Source: Pseudomonas sp. SORT22 (GTDB taxonomy: Bacteria > Pseudomonadota > Gammaproteobacteria > Pseudomonadales > Pseudomonadaceae). Taken from it: a stretch of DNA of 64,000 nucleotides. The stretch is from the NCBI RefSeq assembly GCF_018417635.1, contig NZ_CP071007.1, forward strand, positions 1,860,501 through 1,924,500. Reading direction: 5' to 3'. This document shows positions 53,355 through 64,000 of this stretch, piece by piece (positions within the stretch are counted from its first letter, which is position 1; every line of letters begins with the position of its first letter). The notes beneath the pieces are model-generated. The model was not told where the DNA came from and searched no databases. It was given only the letters and a program-made list of their open reading frames with translations. The position numbers and the translations under genes were made by a program.

Positions 53355-55553
53355 ATGTCGGACCGTTTCGAACTTTACCTCACCTGTCCCAAAGGCCTTG
53401 AAGGCCTGCTTGCCGAAGAAGCCCGCGGCCTCGGCCTTGAAGAAGTGCGCGAGCACACTTCGGCGATCCGCGGCACGGCCGACATGGAAACCGCCTACCG
53501 GCTGTGCCTGTGGTCGCGCCTGGGCAACCGCGTACTGCTGGTGCTCAAGCGCTTCAACATGAAGAACGCCGACGACCTCTACGACGGCGTCAACGAAGTC
53601 GAGTGGCAGGATCACCTGGAGGCCAGCGGCTCGCTGGCGGTGGAATTCAGCGGCCACGGCTCGGGTATCGACAACACCCACTTCGGCGCCTTGAAGGTCA
53701 AGGATGCGATCGTCGACAAACTGCGGACCAGCAGCGGCGAGCGCCCGTCGGTCGACAAGCTCAACCCGGACCTGCGCGTGCACCTGCGCCTGGAGCGTGG
53801 CGAGGCGATCCTGTCCCTGGACCTGTCCGGCCACAGCCTGCACCAGCGCGGCTACCGCCTGCAGCAAGGTGCGGCGCCGCTCAAGGAAAACCTCGCGGCC
53901 GCGGTGTTGATCCGCGCTGGCTGGCCACGCATCGCTGCCGAGGGCGGCGCCCTGGCCGACCCGATGTGTGGTGTGGGGACTTTCCTGGTCGAAGCCGCAA
54001 TGATCGCCGCCGATATCGCACCGAACCTGCGCCGCGAGCGTTGGGGCTTCAGCGCCTGGCTCGGCCACGTGCCGGCCCTCTGGCGCAAACTCCATGATGA
54101 GGCGCTGGCCCGTGCCGAAGCCGGCCTGGCCCGCCCGCCGCTGTGGATTCGCGGCTATGAGGCCGACCCGCGGCTGATCCAGCCGGGCCGCAACAACGTT
54201 GAGCGCGCCGGCCTGAGTGACTGGGTGAAGATCTACCAGGGCGAAGTCGGCAGCTTCGAGCCGCGCCCGGACCAGAACCAGAAAGGCCTGGTGATCTGCA
54301 ACCCGCCGTACGGCGAGCGCCTGGGCGACGAAGCGAGCCTGCTGTACCTCTACCAGAACCTCGGCGAGCGCCTGCGTCAGGCCTGCCTGAACTGGGAAGC
54401 GGCGGTGTTCACCGGCGCCCCGGACCTGGGCAAGCGCATGGGCATCCGCAGCCACAAGCAATATGCCTTCTGGAACGGCGCCTTGCCGTGCAAGCTGCTG
54501 CTGATCAAGGTTCAGCCCGACCAGTTCGTCACCGGCGAGCGCCGTCAGCCCGAGCGCAATGGCGAAGCTGCCGAACCGCGTACCCCGGCCGCCGTGGCCA
54601 GTGAGCCGGCACGCCTGAGCGAGGGCGGGCAGATGTTCGCCAACCGCCTGCAGAAGAACCTCAAGCAACTGGGCAAGTGGGCCAAGCGCGAGAACGTCAG
54701 CTGCTACCGCCTGTACGATGCCGACATGCCCGAGTACGCCCTGGCCATCGACCTGTACCAGGACTGGGTGCACGTGCAGGAATACGCCGCCCCGCGCTCG
54801 ATCGACCCGGAAAAGGCCCAGGCGCGTCTATTCGACGCCCTGGCAGCGATCCCTCAGGCCCTGGGCATCGACCAGAGCCGCGTGGTGGTCAAGCGTCGCG
54901 AGCGTCAGAGCGGTACCCGCCAGTACGAGCGCCAGAGCGCCCAGGGGCAGTTCCTCGAAGTGCAGGAAGGCGGCGTCAAGCTGCTGGTCAACCTCACCGA
55001 TTACCTCGACACCGGGCTGTTCCTCGACCACCGCCCGATGCGCCTGCGCATTCAGCGCGAGGCTGCCGGCAAGCGCTTCCTCAACCTATTCTGCTACACC
55101 GCCACCGCCAGTGTGCATGCGGCCAAGGGCGGCGCGCGCAGCACCACCAGTGTTGACCTGTCCAAGACTTATCTGGACTGGGCGCGGCGCAACCTGTCGC
55201 TCAATGGCTTCTCGGACAAGAATCGCCTGGAGCAGGGCGATGTCATGGCCTGGCTGCAAGCCTGTCGCGAGGAATACGAGCTGATCTTCATCGATCCGCC
55301 GACCTTCTCCAACTCCAAGCGTATGGAAGGCGTGTTTGACGTGCAGCGCGATCATGTCGAGTTGCTTGACCTGGCCGTGGCGCGCCTGGCGCCGGGCGGT
55401 GTGCTGTACTTCTCGAACAACTTCCGCAAGTTCCAGCTCGACGAAAACCTGGCTGAGCGCTACGCGGTGGAAGAGATCAGTGCCCAGACCCTGGACCCGG
55501 ACTTTGCCCGTAACAGCAAGATTCACCGGGCCTGGAAAATTCAGGCGCGCTGA
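53355..55553 (+). CDS. rlmL: Bifunctional 23S rRNA methyltransferase RlmK/RlmL
   Basis: A 732-residue fusion that methylates 23S rRNA at m2G2445 (RlmL half) and m7G2069 (RlmK half, E. coli numbering). Seen in order: THUMP domain ('GTADMETAYRLCLWSRLGNR'), RlmL methyltransferase with 'MCGVGTFLVEAAMIAADIAP' and 'VICNPPYGERLGDE', then the RlmK methyltransferase with 'FLNLFCYTATASVHAAKGGA' and 'LIFIDPPTFSNSKRMEG'. The ATG at 53355 yields MSDRFELYLTCPKGLEGLLA; a frame extension of 15 codons upstream is not conserved. Confidence 0.97.
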   Translation: MSDRFELYLTCPKGLEGLLAEEARGLGLEEVREHTSAIRGTADMETAYRLCLWSRLGNRVLLVLKRFNMKNADDLYDGVNEVEWQDHLEASGSLAVEFSGHGSGIDNTHFGALKVKDAIVDKLRTSSGERPSVDKLNPDLRVHLRLERGEAILSLDLSGHSLHQRGYRLQQGAAPLKENLAAAVLIRAGWPRIAAEGGALADPMCGVGTFLVEAAMIAADIAPNLRRERWGFSAWLGHVPALWRKLHDEALARAEAGLARPPLWIRGYEADPRLIQPGRNNVERAGLSDWVKIYQGEVGSFEPRPDQNQKGLVICNPPYGERLGDEASLLYLYQNLGERLRQACLNWEAAVFTGAPDLGKRMGIRSHKQYAFWNGALPCKLLLIKVQPDQFVTGERRQPERNGEAAEPRTPAAVASEPARLSEGGQMFANRLQKNLKQLGKWAKRENVSCYRLYDADMPEYALAIDLYQDWVHVQEYAAPRSIDPEKAQARLFDALAAIPQALGIDQSRVVVKRRERQSGTRQYERQSAQGQFLEVQEGGVKLLVNLTDYLDTGLFLDHRPMRLRIQREAAGKRFLNLFCYTATASVHAAKGGARSTTSVDLSKTYLDWARRNLSLNGFSDKNRLEQGDVMAWLQACREEYELIFIDPPTFSNSKRMEGVFDVQRDHVELLDLAVARLAPGGVLYFSNNFRKFQLDENLAERYAVEEISAQTLDPDFARNSKIHRAWKIQAR

Positions 55554-55655
55554 TTGGCTGATTGTCGCGGGTGATGATTGCTACGTTAATGGCTAATGGC
55601 TATAACTCAATCAGAGCCCGCGATCCGCTGGACGCTGGCGTTTTGAGTGCTTTCT

Positions 55656-58049
55656 ATGTCGATGCACGCCGCTCGTCCGAAGATGCTCGGCTTTGTCAGC
55701 GAGGAAGTGTCCGCCTGGCTGGTGGCCGGCGTGGCATTTGTCGCCGGCGGCTTGTTGACTGCGCTGCTGGCGCTGGCCACCCATGACCTGTACCGCCAGC
55801 AGTTGCGTCAACGCTTCGAACTGCTTGCCAGTGAGCGTTACAGCCGTATCGAAGAGCGTTTCGAGGACCAGGTGCAGCGTCTCGATGGCCTGCGCCGCTT
55901 CTTCGTGTTCTCCGAAAGCGTCACTCTCGCCGAGTTCAACGGCTACGCCAAGCCCCTGTTGTACCGGACCCAGGCCTACGCCTGGGCGCCGCGGGTAGCG
56001 GGCGATGAGCGTCAAGCGTTTGAGCGCAGCGCCGCGCAACTCCTCGGCAAGCCCTTTGCCATCCACGAACTGAATGACGCTGGCAGCCTGCAGGTAGCGG
56101 CTGAGCGTGCGCTCTATTACCCACTGTTGTACACCCAGGCCTCCAGCCACCAGGTCCAGCCCCTGGGCCTGGACATGCTCTCCCAGCCGCTGCGCCAGGC
56201 GGCCCTCGACCGTGCCCGCCAGCCCGGCAGCATGGCGGTGTCGGCACCCTTGAACCTGACCCATGTCGACCCGGCCTTCGCCCGCGGGGTATTGATGGTG
56301 GCGCCCGTTTTTGCCCCGGGCAGCGCCGCCGCCCCACCAGATGGCTACGTACTGGCGGTGATCAGCCTGCAGCAGCTGATGGCCGAGGGGCTGCCCAACC
56401 CGAGCGAGGACAACCTGGTGGTGCGCATTCTTGACCTGTCCGGGCAGGGCCAGCATGAGGTGTTGTTCCAATCCGGCAACCAGGGGGCCGACACCGATCT
56501 GACCGCCACCCATCTGTTGCGCCTGGCCGATCACGACTATCAACTGGATATCCAGCCCAGCCTTGCCTTCATGGACGCCAATCGCTCCTCGGCGGTCGTT
56601 GCCGTGGTGCTGCTTGGCGGCCTGCTCAGCCTGTTGCTCAGCGCCTTGCTGTTCAGCCTGTTCGGCCAGCGCCAGCGTGCCCTGACCCTGGTCGAGCAGC
56701 GCACCGCCGAGTTGCGCGTCAGCGAACAGTCGCTGCGCGATACCCACAACCAGCTGCGCAGCGTGCTCGATGCCGCCACCCAGGTGGCGATCATTGCCAC
56801 CAGCCTGCGCGGGGTGATCAGTACCTTTAACGCCGGCGCCGAACGCATGCTCGGCTACCACAGCGCTGAAGTCATCGGCCGCCTGACCCTGGAAGAGCTG
56901 GTCTCGCCAGAGGAGCTGCAGGCCCGGGCCCGCGCCTTGAGCCAGCGTTATGGGCGCGAGGTCAGCCCGGCCCAGGCGATGTTCGCCGAGACCGTCCAGG
57001 AGGGTGAGAGCGAGCCTGGTGAGTGGACCCTGTTGCGCAAGGATGGCAGCCACCTGCTGGCCAACATGATGGTCAGCGCGGTGCTCGATGAGCACGGCCT
57101 GTGGGTCGGCCACCTGGCCATCTGCATCGACGTTACCGAGCGCAAGCGCGTGCATGAGGCCCTGGCGGCCCGCGACCGGTTGCTGGAAAAGCTCAGCGCC
57201 GAGGTGCCCGGCGGCATTTACCAGTTTCGCCTCGACCCCGACGGCAGCTCGTGCTTCAGCTATGCCAGCGAGGGCTTGCGCGATATCTACGAGATCGAAC
57301 CGCAGCGCCTGCGCGAGGACGCCACGGCCGTGTTCGAGCGTATCCACCCCGATGACCTGGAACGGGTGCGCGCCTCGATCCGCTATTCCGCTGATCACCT
57401 CACGCCCTGGCGCGAAGAGTACCGGGTGCTGCTGCCGGTGGCCGGGATGCGCTGGATCCGCGGCGAAGCCACGCCGGAGCCGGCCGAGCAGGGCGGTACT
57501 CTGTGGCACGGCTACCTGACTGATATCTCCGATCTGAAGCGCGTCGAGGAGGAGCTGCGGGCGTTGTCGGTAACCGACTCACTGACCGGCATTCACAACC
57601 GCCGCTACTTTCAGGAGCGGCTCAAGGCCGAGCTTGAGCGGGCCCAGCGCGACAGCCAGGACCTGGCGGTGATCATGCTCGATATCGACCACTTCAAGCG
57701 CATCAACGACTTGTACGGCCATGCCGTGGGCGATCATGTGCTGCGCAGCCTGTGCCAGCGCATCAATCACCGCCTGCGCCGTACCGATGTGTTCTGCCGC
57801 CTGGGTGGCGAGGAATTCATGGTGTTGTGCCCGGGCAGCAATGCCGAGCAGGCCTACAGCCTGGCCATGGAGCTCTGGCAGGGCCTGCGTAGCGTGCCGG
57901 TGGACGGGGTGGGGATGGTCACGGCGAGTTTCGGCGTGGCCGGCTGGCGCCCGGGGGAGGGCGCCGATGCCTTGCTGCTACGCGCCGACTCGGGGGTCTA
58001 CGCGGCCAAGCAGGCTGGCCGCGACCGGGTCGAGGGCGAACTGCCCTGA
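55656..58049 (+). CDS. Diguanylate cyclase, CHASE-PAS-PAS-GGDEF
   Basis: A 797-residue membrane sensor. A helix near 15-40, a periplasmic CHASE domain (about 60-280, 'RTQAYAWAPRVAGDERQAFE'), a second helix near 310-335, two PAS domains (about 370-500 and 510-630) and a C-terminal GGDEF domain. The catalytic motif GGEEF is at 717-721, and the inhibitory-site motif RxxD (RRTD) lies five residues before it, so it should make cyclic di-GMP and be feedback controlled. The start is uncertain: ATG 55656 or 55662, or GTG 55647, none with a strong ribosome site. It converges with dacB across a hairpin that contains both stop codons. Confidence 0.92.
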   Translation: MSMHAARPKMLGFVSEEVSAWLVAGVAFVAGGLLTALLALATHDLYRQQLRQRFELLASERYSRIEERFEDQVQRLDGLRRFFVFSESVTLAEFNGYAKPLLYRTQAYAWAPRVAGDERQAFERSAAQLLGKPFAIHELNDAGSLQVAAERALYYPLLYTQASSHQVQPLGLDMLSQPLRQAALDRARQPGSMAVSAPLNLTHVDPAFARGVLMVAPVFAPGSAAAPPDGYVLAVISLQQLMAEGLPNPSEDNLVVRILDLSGQGQHEVLFQSGNQGADTDLTATHLLRLADHDYQLDIQPSLAFMDANRSSAVVAVVLLGGLLSLLLSALLFSLFGQRQRALTLVEQRTAELRVSEQSLRDTHNQLRSVLDAATQVAIIATSLRGVISTFNAGAERMLGYHSAEVIGRLTLEELVSPEELQARARALSQRYGREVSPAQAMFAETVQEGESEPGEWTLLRKDGSHLLANMMVSAVLDEHGLWVGHLAICIDVTERKRVHEALAARDRLLEKLSAEVPGGIYQFRLDPDGSSCFSYASEGLRDIYEIEPQRLREDATAVFERIHPDDLERVRASIRYSADHLTPWREEYRVLLPVAGMRWIRGEATPEPAEQGGTLWHGYLTDISDLKRVEEELRALSVTDSLTGIHNRRYFQERLKAELERAQRDSQDLAVIMLDIDHFKRINDLYGHAVGDHVLRSLCQRINHRLRRTDVFCRLGGEEFMVLCPGSNAEQAYSLAMELWQGLRSVPVDGVGMVTASFGVAGWRPGEGADALLLRADSGVYAAKQAGRDRVEGELP

Positions 58050-58063
58050 GTCAGGCTCAGGGC
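58043..58063. terminator. Hairpin spanning both stop codons of the cyclase and dacB genes
   Basis: GCCCTGAG-TCAGG-CTCAGGGC, perfect eight-base arms. The left arm contains the TGA of the cyclase gene (58047-58049) and the right arm contains the complementary TCA of dacB (58057-58059). It has no T-run on either side. Confidence 0.6.
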
Positions 58064-59520
58064 TGAACGGCGGCGGTGCTGTTGACCAGTTTCGGCTGGC
58101 GGTACAGGTCGAGCAGGACCTGGTCGAGCACGGCCGAAGCCCCCCAGGGTTTCGGATCGTTGAGGATCGCCGCGACCGCCCAGGTGTTGCCGTTGCTGTC
58201 GCGGCTGAAGCCGGCGATGGCGCGCACGGTGTTCAGGGTGCCGGTCTTGATGTGCGCCTCACCGGTCATGGCGGTGCGCTTGAGGCGCTTGCGCATGGTG
58301 CCGTCCATGCCCACCAGCGGCATCGAGCTGATGAACTCGGCAGCGTACGGGCTGTTCCAGGCCGCTTGCAGCAGGGCGGCCATTTCCCGGGTGCTGACCC
58401 GTTCGGCGCGGGACAGGCCCGAGCCGTTTTCCATGATCAGGTGCGGCGCGGTGATGCCCTTTTTCGCCAGCCACTGGCGTACTACGCGCTGGGCGGCGCG
58501 GGCGTCGTCGCCGTCGGCGTCGGTACGGAACTGCGCGCCCAGGCTCAGGAACAGCTGCTGGGCCATGGTGTTGTTACTGTATTTGTTAATGTCGCGGATG
58601 ATCTCCACCAGGTCCGGGGAGTAGGCGCGGGCCAGCAGACGCGCGCTTTTCGGCACGTTGTCGACCCGGTCACGGCCCTGGATGCTACCCCCCAGTTCGT
58701 TCCAGATGGCGCGCACGGCGCCGGCGGCGTAGGTCGGGTGGTCGAGCAGCGACAGGTAAGTCTGCGAGTTGCAGCCATCGCCCAGCTGGCCGCTGACCAC
58801 GACGCTGACGCCGTCAGCTTGCGCCACCGGGTTGTAACGCACGTCGCCGCTGCACTGCTTGGTGTTGACCGCCTTGACCTGGTTGTCGATGCGGATGTTG
58901 GCAATCGGCGGCTCGACCGACACCAGCACCTTGCCCCCATCGTTGCGGGCGACGAAGCGCAGCGCCTTGAGGTTGATCAGCAGCGAGTCGGGCTTGACCA
59001 GGAAGGGTTTGTTTTCGTCGCCACCATCATCGTTGAACTGCGGCAGTTGTGGCTGGATGAAGTGGCTGCGGTCGAGCACCAGGTCACCGCTGATGGTCTG
59101 TACGCCATTGGCGCGCAGGTCGCGCATCAGCAGCCAGAGCTTTTCCATGTTCAGCTTCGGGTCGCCGCCGCCCTTGAGGTACAGGTTGCCCTGCAGCACG
59201 CCGTTGCGCAGCGGGCCGTCGCTATAGAACTCGGTTTTCCACTGGTGGGTGGGGCCGAGCATTTCCAGGGCGGCGTAGGTGGTGACCAGCTTCATGGTCG
59301 AGGCCGGGTTGACCGAGACATCGGCATTGAACACGGTCGGTGTGCCCGGGCCGTTGAGCGGCAGCATGACCAGCGACAGGGCCGAGTCCTGCAATTTGTT
59401 GGTTTTCAGCGCCTGCTGCACTTTTGGCGAAAGCGTGGTGTTGACCGCGGCGGCGTGGCTGGAAAGCGCCAGGGGCATCAGCAGGCCGGCAAGCAGAAGA
59501 GGGCGAAGAGATCTGATCAT
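58057..59520 (-). CDS. dacB: D-alanyl-D-alanine carboxypeptidase/endopeptidase DacB (PBP4)
   Basis: A 487-residue periplasmic penicillin-binding protein of the S13 family. Signal peptide MIRSLRPLLLAGLLMPLALS ending 'SHAAA'. Active-site motifs: SxxK in 'VNPASTMKLVTTYAALE', SxN in 'KYSNNTMAQQLF' and KTG in 'EAHIKTGTLNTVRAIAG'. It trims or cleaves peptidoglycan cross-links. It is divergent from the YggL gene. Confidence 0.96.
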   Translation of the reverse strand: MIRSLRPLLLAGLLMPLALSSHAAAVNTTLSPKVQQALKTNKLQDSALSLVMLPLNGPGTPTVFNADVSVNPASTMKLVTTYAALEMLGPTHQWKTEFYSDGPLRNGVLQGNLYLKGGGDPKLNMEKLWLLMRDLRANGVQTISGDLVLDRSHFIQPQLPQFNDDGGDENKPFLVKPDSLLINLKALRFVARNDGGKVLVSVEPPIANIRIDNQVKAVNTKQCSGDVRYNPVAQADGVSVVVSGQLGDGCNSQTYLSLLDHPTYAAGAVRAIWNELGGSIQGRDRVDNVPKSARLLARAYSPDLVEIIRDINKYSNNTMAQQLFLSLGAQFRTDADGDDARAAQRVVRQWLAKKGITAPHLIMENGSGLSRAERVSTREMAALLQAAWNSPYAAEFISSMPLVGMDGTMRKRLKRTAMTGEAHIKTGTLNTVRAIAGFSRDSNGNTWAVAAILNDPKPWGASAVLDQVLLDLYRQPKLVNSTAAVQP

Positions 59521-59734
59521 GTGCGATAAAACCCTGCGAGCGAGGGGTGAAAAAAACGGAGCGAAAAAAGGTGAAGGCCCCGATACGGAAAAATATAGCG
59601 CGCATTATGCCCCAAGCAGAACGCCCATGGGCCTGTGAATACAGGATCAAACAACAGCTTATCGGCTTTTATTCCGGCAATCGCGCGGTGAAACTGGTAA
59701 AGTGCCGCGCGTTAATACTCAAGAGGATTGTTTC

Positions 59735-60079
59735 ATGGCCACTAACCGTTCCCGCCGTCTGCGCAAAAAACTCTGCGTGGATGAATTCCAGGAGCTGGGT
59801 TTTGAGCTGAACCTGGATTTCAAGGAAGATCTGTCCGACGAAGCCATTGACGCCTTCCTCGATGCATTCCTGGCTGACGCCATGGATGCCAATGGTCTGG
59901 ACTATGTTGGCGGCGACGACTTCGGTCTGGTCTGCAAGGCCACCCGTGGTTCGGTCACTGAAGAGCAGCGCGCTGCTGTTGAAGCCTGGCTCAAGGGCCG
60001 CAGCGAACTGACCAAGATTGAAGTCAGCCCGTTGCTGGACGCCTGGTATCCGGAAAAACCGGTCATCCCGGCTTCCTGA
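59735..60079 (+). CDS. YggL family 50S ribosome-associated protein
   Basis: A 114-residue protein of the DUF469/YggL family: MATNRSRRLRKKLCVDEFQE at the N-terminus, then a conserved acidic middle ('DEAIDAFLDAFLADAMDANG') and 'GGDDFGLVCKATRGSVTEEQ'. YggL binds the 50S subunit in E. coli. AAGAGGA lies upstream of the ATG at 59735; an upstream in-frame ATG region is not conserved. A terminator follows. Confidence 0.92.
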   Translation: MATNRSRRLRKKLCVDEFQELGFELNLDFKEDLSDEAIDAFLDAFLADAMDANGLDYVGGDDFGLVCKATRGSVTEEQRAAVEAWLKGRSELTKIEVSPLLDAWYPEKPVIPAS

Positions 60080-60087
60080 TCCTGCTG

Positions 60088-60120
60088 AAACGGCGGCCCC
60101 AGTGGTCGCCGTTTTCGTTT
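60088..60120 (+). terminator. Rho-independent terminator of the YggL gene
   Basis: AACGGCG and CGCCGTT arms around GCCCCAGTGGT, followed by TTCGTTT. It starts nine bases after the stop. Confidence 0.8.
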
Positions 60121-60139
60121 CTGCTCCCCCGCCGCCTGC

Positions 60140-63796
<3,657 letters not shown>

Positions 63797-63804
63797 GAGT
63801 GGCC

Positions 63805-64000
63805 TCACACCAGTGCATTGCGTTTGGCCATTTCAATCAGTTCGACCAGCGAGCTGGCCTTGAGCTTTTGCATCAGCCGTTTCTTGTAGGTGCTGACAGT
63901 TTTGTTGCTGAGAAACATGCCCTGGGCAATTTCCTTATTGCTTCGGCCTTGGGCAAATAGTTGCAGCACCATTAACTCGCGGTCATTGACCTGTTTGAAA
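63805..64000 (-). CDS. LuxR-type response regulator, partial (C-terminal HTH)
   Basis: The last 65 codons of a gene entering from the right edge. They encode a LuxR/NarL helix-turn-helix: 'VNDRELMVLQLFAQGRSNKE' then 'KTVSTYKKRLMQKLKASSLV', ending ...AKRNALV. The stop overlaps a possible GTG start of the sensor kinase (GTGA), so the two are translationally coupled partners. By position it may be a RocA2/BvgA-type regulator; the receiver domain is outside the window. Confidence 0.9.
   Translation of the reverse strand, partial: FKQVNDRELMVLQLFAQGRSNKEIAQGMFLSNKTVSTYKKRLMQKLKASSLVELIEMAKRNALV

Overview
This 64 kb window is ordinary chromosome from a Pseudomonas, most likely the P. putida / P. 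fluorescens side of the genus. The inference rests on GC-rich coding with strong codon bias, on REP-type palindromes with the Pseudomonas 'GTGGGAGCGGGCTTGACCCGCGAT' pattern, and on gene orders known from the genus (nadK-phosphatase-rhomboid-YeaC-DUF2797-pepN; gdhB-ppsR-ppsA-lipase-rraA-cmaX-crfX-cmpX-sigX-oprF-cobA-kinase-nasA-nasT-nasS-pyrD-rmf-rlmL). There are no rRNA or tRNA genes, CRISPR arrays, prophages or insertion sequences. The only repeats seen are REP elements.

Layout. 1-1.6 kb: start of a cytochrome b561 gene divergent from a lone arsenite exporter arsB. 1.6-9.2 kb: a DUF1853 gene divergent from a tightly packed operon (nadK, metallophosphoesterase, rhomboid protease, two conserved small or unknown proteins, pepN). 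9.2-14.8 kb: a secreted YCF48-like beta-propeller coupled to an RND exporter, a small acidic protein overlapping an exported lactonase, and a 59-residue secreted peptide. 14.7-27.1 kb: a 12 kb leftward run of ten genes, mostly joined by 4- to 8-base overlaps: moxR, DUF58, DUF4381, batA, a batB/C fusion, batD, sbcD, sbcC and a glutathione S-transferase. 27.2-31.1 kb: a 2-hydroxyglutarate module (MHS-family transporter, L-2-hydroxyglutarate oxidase, FadR-type repressor) with two near-identical operator candidates.

31.4-46.5 kb: central carbon and envelope genes. These are the giant NAD-glutamate dehydrogenase, PEP synthase and its kinase/phosphorylase PpsR (divergent across a perfect dyad), a hydrolase, rraA, and the cmaX-crfX-cmpX-sigX-oprF envelope stress cluster. 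45.7-51.3 kb: a leftward nitrate assimilation block (nasS, nasT, an untranslated leader carrying a terminator hairpin, nasA, a fused PP2C phosphatase / Ser-Thr kinase, cobA). The nitrate and nitrite reductases are not in the window. 51.5-60.1 kb: pyrD, rmf, rlmL, a CHASE-PAS-PAS-GGDEF diguanylate cyclase, dacB and a YggL protein. 60.1-64 kb: a BvgS/Roc-type hybrid sensor kinase with its LuxR-type response regulator running off the end.

Most of the window is conserved housekeeping. The parts most worth a second look are: the propeller/RND pair; the nasA leader together with the atypical kinase it appears to control; the LhgR operators; the ppsA/ppsR dyad; the BatB domain that has lost its metal-site motif; and several hairpins that overlap gene ends.
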